From NCBI GenBank assembly GCA_902533955.1, contig CACANV010000027.1, forward strand, positions 1-10,044: a stretch of 10,044 nt of DNA. The letters are read 5' to 3'. The notes under the pieces were generated by a model. It saw only the letters and a program-made list of their open reading frames with translations, was not told the DNA's origin and did not search any database. Positions 6,786 through 10,044 of the stretch are shown piece after piece (the first letter of the stretch is position 1; the number at the start of each line of letters is the position of its first letter). Origin of the DNA: an uncultured Pelagibacteraceae bacterium. GTDB taxonomy: Bacteria > Pseudomonadota > Alphaproteobacteria > Pelagibacterales > Pelagibacteraceae. Made by a program: the position numbers and the translations under genes.

Positions 6786-7658
6786 ATGTCCCAAAATAAA
6801 AAAGTTTCATTGTTAAAAGTAGTATTTTTAGCTGCTAGTGGCTTTTTTTTATTTGTCTGTATGGACTCAACAGCAAAATATTTAGGTAGTGTAATGCCAG
6901 TAACTCAAGCTGTATGGGGAAGGTTTTTTTTTCACTTTATTGCATTATGCCTATATTTTTTAGCGTTCAGACCCAAATTAAACTTAAAAAGAAATTTCAA
7001 AATTCAGTCAATTAGATCCATTTTAATGGTTACAGCAACATTTTTTATGTTTAATTCTCTTCAACGTTTTGACTTAGTGGATATATATGTAGTTTTTTTT
7101 ACTGCACCATTAATAGTTTCGTTATTATCTGCTTACTTTCTTAAAGATATCCTTTCTTTGAAAGGAGTAATTTTAATGCTGTTAAGCTTTGGTGCAATAA
7201 TCTACTCGCTTGGACCAAGTATGAAAATACTATCTTTAGAATTAATATTTCCTATTATCCCCCCTCTTTGTTGGGCGCTTTACCAATTTTTTACAAAACT
7301 TATTTCAGGAAATAACGAACCTTTTACAGCGGTATTTTATACTGCAGTTCTAGGTGCATTAATTTTTACAATTTATATATCCTTTAATTGGGTTCCAATT
7401 GAAAATAAAATATATTGGGTTGGTTTAGTTTTAATGGGCATATTTGGCTTTCTAAGCCACTTTTTAATAATATATGCAATACAACTATCTAATTTATCAT
7501 TTGTTACTAATTTTCAATATTCACAATTATTATGGTCAACTGTAATAAATTTTTTAATCTTCGGTGTACCATTCGACATGAACAAGATCTTGGGTGTAAT
7601 TGGAATAATTATTTTTGGAATATTGTTTATTAGAACCGAAGGATCTAAAAAAAATTAA
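6786..7658 (+). CDS. DMT superfamily (EamA) permease
   Basis: This is an inner-membrane drug/metabolite transporter of 290 residues with two EamA repeats (about 12-142 and 153-284), five helices each. Helices lie at about 9-26, 40-60, 77-93, 98-118, 125-142, 152-171, 180-200, 209-231, 240-260 and 268-283. Family marks are the acidic M26-D-S-T-A-K after helix 1, the VWGRFFFH segment (43-50) in helix 2 and the duplicated small-residue pattern at the ends of the repeats. It begins 32 bases after the UxaA-family gene on the same strand with no terminator between, so co-transcription is likely. This might make it an exporter or importer of a sugar acid or breakdown product, but DMT substrates cannot be read from sequence. 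Its stop codon touches the stop codon of soxG on the other strand. Confidence 0.88.
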   Translation: MSQNKKVSLLKVVFLAASGFFLFVCMDSTAKYLGSVMPVTQAVWGRFFFHFIALCLYFLAFRPKLNLKRNFKIQSIRSILMVTATFFMFNSLQRFDLVDIYVVFFTAPLIVSLLSAYFLKDILSLKGVILMLLSFGAIIYSLGPSMKILSLELIFPIIPPLCWALYQFFTKLISGNNEPFTAVFYTAVLGALIFTIYISFNWVPIENKIYWVGLVLMGIFGFLSHFLIIYAIQLSNLSFVTNFQYSQLLWSTVINFLIFGVPFDMNKILGVIGIIIFGILFIRTEGSKKN

Positions 7659-8246
7659 TTACTTCACTTTATATCCAAATTCTAAAGAAGCATCGGTTAT
7701 TGAATGATATAAGGATTCTCCAAAGCTTCTAAGGCAAAATAATCTTATTTTATTTGGATTATTGCTAATCATATCAATAGTAAAAACTATTCCATTAAAA
7801 ATAGAATTTACACATTTATTTTTATCCAAAATATCAAAATTAAAAGGACATCCTTTTTTCAAAACCTCTTTTACATCTTGTCCTTCTATTTCAATAATAG
7901 CTCTAGAGTGAGATAAATCTGTTACAGCAAAATCTGTTTCTTTAAGAACTTCTTTAATGTTTTTAATTAAATCTTTTTTTTTTGATACTAGAAGCCAATT
8001 TTTTGGGCCGTTCCATAAAATTCTTGTATCGTTATTACTAACTACGCTTAAAGGCTCATTTTTTAATTTTAAACTATCAATATCAATACTTTCAAATGAA
8101 ACTGTTGAATTTTTATACTGAACTATTTGAATAATAAGTAAATTTTTAATTTCGGAAACTTTTAGTAAACTTTCTTCATTTTTATTTTCATAATTTCCAA
8201 AAAGACCTGTTTTGTGAATATGATTTAATGCTGATACTGATGTCAT
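7659..8246 (-). CDS. soxG: Sarcosine oxidase gamma subunit
   Basis: This is the small gamma subunit of heterotetrameric sarcosine oxidase (alpha, beta, gamma, delta), a cytoplasmic flavoenzyme that oxidises N-methylglycine to glycine and passes the methyl group to tetrahydrofolate. It has 195 residues, typical for SoxG. Family motifs are WNGPKNWLLVS (78-88), DLSHSRAIIEIEG (110-122), LKKGCPFNFD (129-138) and LRSFGESLYHSI (172-183). The fold is related to GcvT. It overlaps the soxA stop by four bases (ATGA), and an AAGGAG lies 13 bases upstream inside soxA. A run of ten A residues in the coding strand encodes Lys89-Lys91. It appears to be the last gene of the sox operon. Confidence 0.9.
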   Translation of the reverse strand: MTSVSALNHIHKTGLFGNYENKNEESLLKVSEIKNLLIIQIVQYKNSTVSFESIDIDSLKLKNEPLSVVSNNDTRILWNGPKNWLLVSKKKDLIKNIKEVLKETDFAVTDLSHSRAIIEIEGQDVKEVLKKGCPFNFDILDKNKCVNSIFNGIVFTIDMISNNPNKIRLFCLRSFGESLYHSITDASLEFGYKVK

Positions 8247-10044
8247 GATCTCACTCTTTCTCCTTTAGGATCAACATAATGTGATGATACTATTTCTACA
8301 GGTATTGTTTTGTTTTTTAAAGGAGACATTGCAAATAGTTTTTGTCCTATCATATTTTTTCCATCCTTAATTATTGCAAGAGAAAATGGATTATCATACT
8401 CAACACTCCAACAAGATGCAGATACATGACCTAATTTAGGATTTGGAAGTTTCGCTTTTGCATCTTTAACTATATATGAGCCTTCTGGGATACTTGTTTT
8501 TTTATCTAGTGGAACAACGCCAACAACTTTTTGTCTATCTAGCTGAACGTAAGCTATTTTGTTTAAAGATCTTTTTCCAATAAAATCTTTCTTTTTGCTA
8601 ACTAATCCGTCTAGTGAATTATCATATGGAATTGTACGTCCATCTAATTCTGATCCTGCAACATGACCCATTTCAATTCTTAATGTTGATAATGCCTCTG
8701 TTCCATATGGTTGAATATTAAATTCTTTTCCTATCTCCATTATTTTTTCCCACATGTAATTACCATTATCAGACTCTACGTTTACCTCGTAAGCAAGTTC
8801 ACCAGAAAATGAAATTCTATAAATTTTTGCATTAACACCAAATAAATTGCCTTCCATATATCCCATAAATGGTAAACTTTCGTTTGAAACATCTGAGTCT
8901 GGAAATAATTTTTGTAATACATCTCTAGATTTTGGTCCAGCAATTGCAGCACCTGCCCACTGTTCTGTAGACGAAACTACATTTACATTCAATTCAGGCC
9001 AAACTAATTGTAAATAATATTCTAAATGAGATAATACGTTTGCAGCTTGGGCGGTGGTAGTTGTCATATGATAATGGTTTTCCGAAATTCTAGTTGTTGT
9101 TCCGTCATCCATTACAATTCCATCTTCTCTTAACATTACACCATATCTTGCTTTACCAATCGGTAACTTGAGCCAAGCATTTATATAAACTCTATTTAGA
9201 AATTCTGCTGAGTCAGGTCCTTTGATATCAATTTTGCCTAGAGTAGTTACATCACATACTCCAACATTTTGTCTTACATTTTTTGCTTCTCTCTTTGATG
9301 CTTCAAATAAATTTTCATTTCCTTGTTTATAATATCTTGGACGCAACCAAACACCCGCATCCACAAACACTGCATTATTTTTTTCATGCCAATAATGCAT
9401 TGGAGATTTTCTAGTTGGTTTTGAATGTTTTCCAATTTCTCTTCCAACAATCGCTCCTATTGAAACAGGTGAATAAGGTGGTCTAAAAGTAGTATGACCA
9501 ACTTGAGGTACAATTTTATTTTCTATATTTGAGACTAATTGCAACCCATTAAGATTACTTGTCCTACCTTGGTCTGTAGCCATTCCTAATGTTGTGTATC
9601 TTTTAACATGTTCGATTGATCTATAACCTTCTCTTAAAGCAAGCTGTATATCGGACACAGCAACATCATTTTGAAAATCCAAAAATCTTTTATAATTTTT
9701 TCCTTCTGGTAATGGCACACACCAAAATTTATCATGATTAGAAGATTTTTTTTCTACAACAGTAGGAACTAGAACATTATTTTCTTTATTTGTTATTTGC
9801 TTCGATAATTCACTTCCTTTTTCAAAAGATGTTTTTAATGTTTCTTCTAGTGTAAAAATTCCATTGGCTGATCCAAGAGTTGTTTCTTTTTGTTTTGATT
9901 GGCTTGGAATAAATGCGTCTATTTCATCATTAAATTTAGTTTTATTACCCGATTGTGAAGCTAAATGAATTGTTGGTGTCCAAAATCCTGAGACACAAAT
10001 ACAATCACATTTTATATTTTCAATGTTACTTAATTTTTTTTTAT
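8243..10044 (-). CDS. soxA: Sarcosine oxidase alpha subunit (N-terminal part outside window)
   Basis: This is the large subunit of heterotetrameric sarcosine oxidase, which binds NAD+ in its N-terminal part and tetrahydrofolate in its C-terminal GcvT-like part. The frame ends in TGA at 8243-8245 and is open to the right edge: 599 residues are visible, so about 400 are missing from a family length near 1000. The first visible residues (CDCICVSGFWTPTIHLASQSG) are the end of the dinucleotide-binding part. Next comes FLDFQNDVAVSDIQLALREG and HVKRYTTLGMATDQG, the SoxA hallmark just before the GcvT region. The folate-binding part has VFVDAGVWLRPRYY, VGVCDVTTLGKIDIKGPDSA, and YGTEALSTLRIEMGH. A GTG at 9716-9718 could look like a start but is an internal valine, since the frame and the homology continue upstream. 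soxG follows with an ATGA overlap; soxB and soxD would be expected beyond the right edge. Confidence 0.95.
   Translation of the reverse strand, partial: KKKLSNIENIKCDCICVSGFWTPTIHLASQSGNKTKFNDEIDAFIPSQSKQKETTLGSANGIFTLEETLKTSFEKGSELSKQITNKENNVLVPTVVEKKSSNHDKFWCVPLPEGKNYKRFLDFQNDVAVSDIQLALREGYRSIEHVKRYTTLGMATDQGRTSNLNGLQLVSNIENKIVPQVGHTTFRPPYSPVSIGAIVGREIGKHSKPTRKSPMHYWHEKNNAVFVDAGVWLRPRYYKQGNENLFEASKREAKNVRQNVGVCDVTTLGKIDIKGPDSAEFLNRVYINAWLKLPIGKARYGVMLREDGIVMDDGTTTRISENHYHMTTTTAQAANVLSHLEYYLQLVWPELNVNVVSSTEQWAGAAIAGPKSRDVLQKLFPDSDVSNESLPFMGYMEGNLFGVNAKIYRISFSGELAYEVNVESDNGNYMWEKIMEIGKEFNIQPYGTEALSTLRIEMGHVAGSELDGRTIPYDNSLDGLVSKKKDFIGKRSLNKIAYVQLDRQKVVGVVPLDKKTSIPEGSYIVKDAKAKLPNPKLGHVSASCWSVEYDNPFSLAIIKDGKNMIGQKLFAMSPLKNKTIPVEIVSSHYVDPKGERVRS
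8260..8265 (-). promoter_or_regulatory. Shine-Dalgarno sequence for soxG inside soxA
   Basis: AAGGAG on the minus strand lies 13 bases before the soxG ATG at 8246. The spacing is longer than usual. It may help initiation or re-initiation after the overlapping soxA stop. It also encodes Lys-Gly-Glu of the SoxA tail, so it may be partly coincidental. Confidence 0.4.

Noticed and set aside
9716..9718. GTG as start of a 491-residue GcvT-like protein
   Set aside because: The same frame continues upstream without a stop to the window edge and encodes recognisable SoxA sequence, so this is an internal valine codon.

Overview
The window is very AT-rich, with tightly packed genes, almost no spacers, few Shine-Dalgarno sequences and lysine/asparagine-rich proteins. 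Its content is a TRAP transporter, sugar-acid dehydratases, a DMT permease and heterotetrameric sarcosine oxidase. This combination suggests a streamlined marine alphaproteobacterium of the SAR11 (Pelagibacterales) type. That placement is an inference from composition and gene content; no phylogenetic marker is present.

Region 1 (5181 down to 1, minus strand) looks like one catabolic unit. In transcription order it holds an IlvD/Edd-family sugar-acid dehydratase, a D-2-hydroxyacid dehydrogenase that abuts it (TAA directly followed by ATG), a 138-base spacer with a possible second promoter, and the three TRAP genes dctP, dctQ and dctM. DctM runs off the left edge. A strong G+C-rich hairpin lies between dctP and dctQ, and probably sets binding protein above permease.

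Region 2 (5182-5247) is a 66-base, almost pure A/T divergent control region. It has a perfect TATAAT box and a 16-base palindrome that could be an operator.

Region 3 (5248-7658, plus strand) holds a complete UxaA/GarD-family (altronate/galactarate) dehydratase and a ten-helix DMT permease.

Region 4 (10044 down to 7659, minus strand) is the end of a sarcosine oxidase operon: a soxA open at the right edge (599 residues visible) and soxG, overlapping by ATGA. SoxG and the DMT gene converge with no base between their stop codons.

Taken together, regions 1-3 read as uptake and dehydration of an acidic sugar. TRAP imports a carboxylate, the dehydrogenase may reduce a 2-keto acid (or a glyoxylate-like breakdown product), and two unrelated dehydratases make 2-keto-3-deoxy acids. 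No aldolase, kinase or regulator gene is in the window, so substrate and end products stay open. Region 4 is separate C1 metabolism: sarcosine to glycine plus methylene-tetrahydrofolate. No RNA genes, mobile elements or CRISPR arrays were seen. Every intergenic stretch is shorter than 300 bases.
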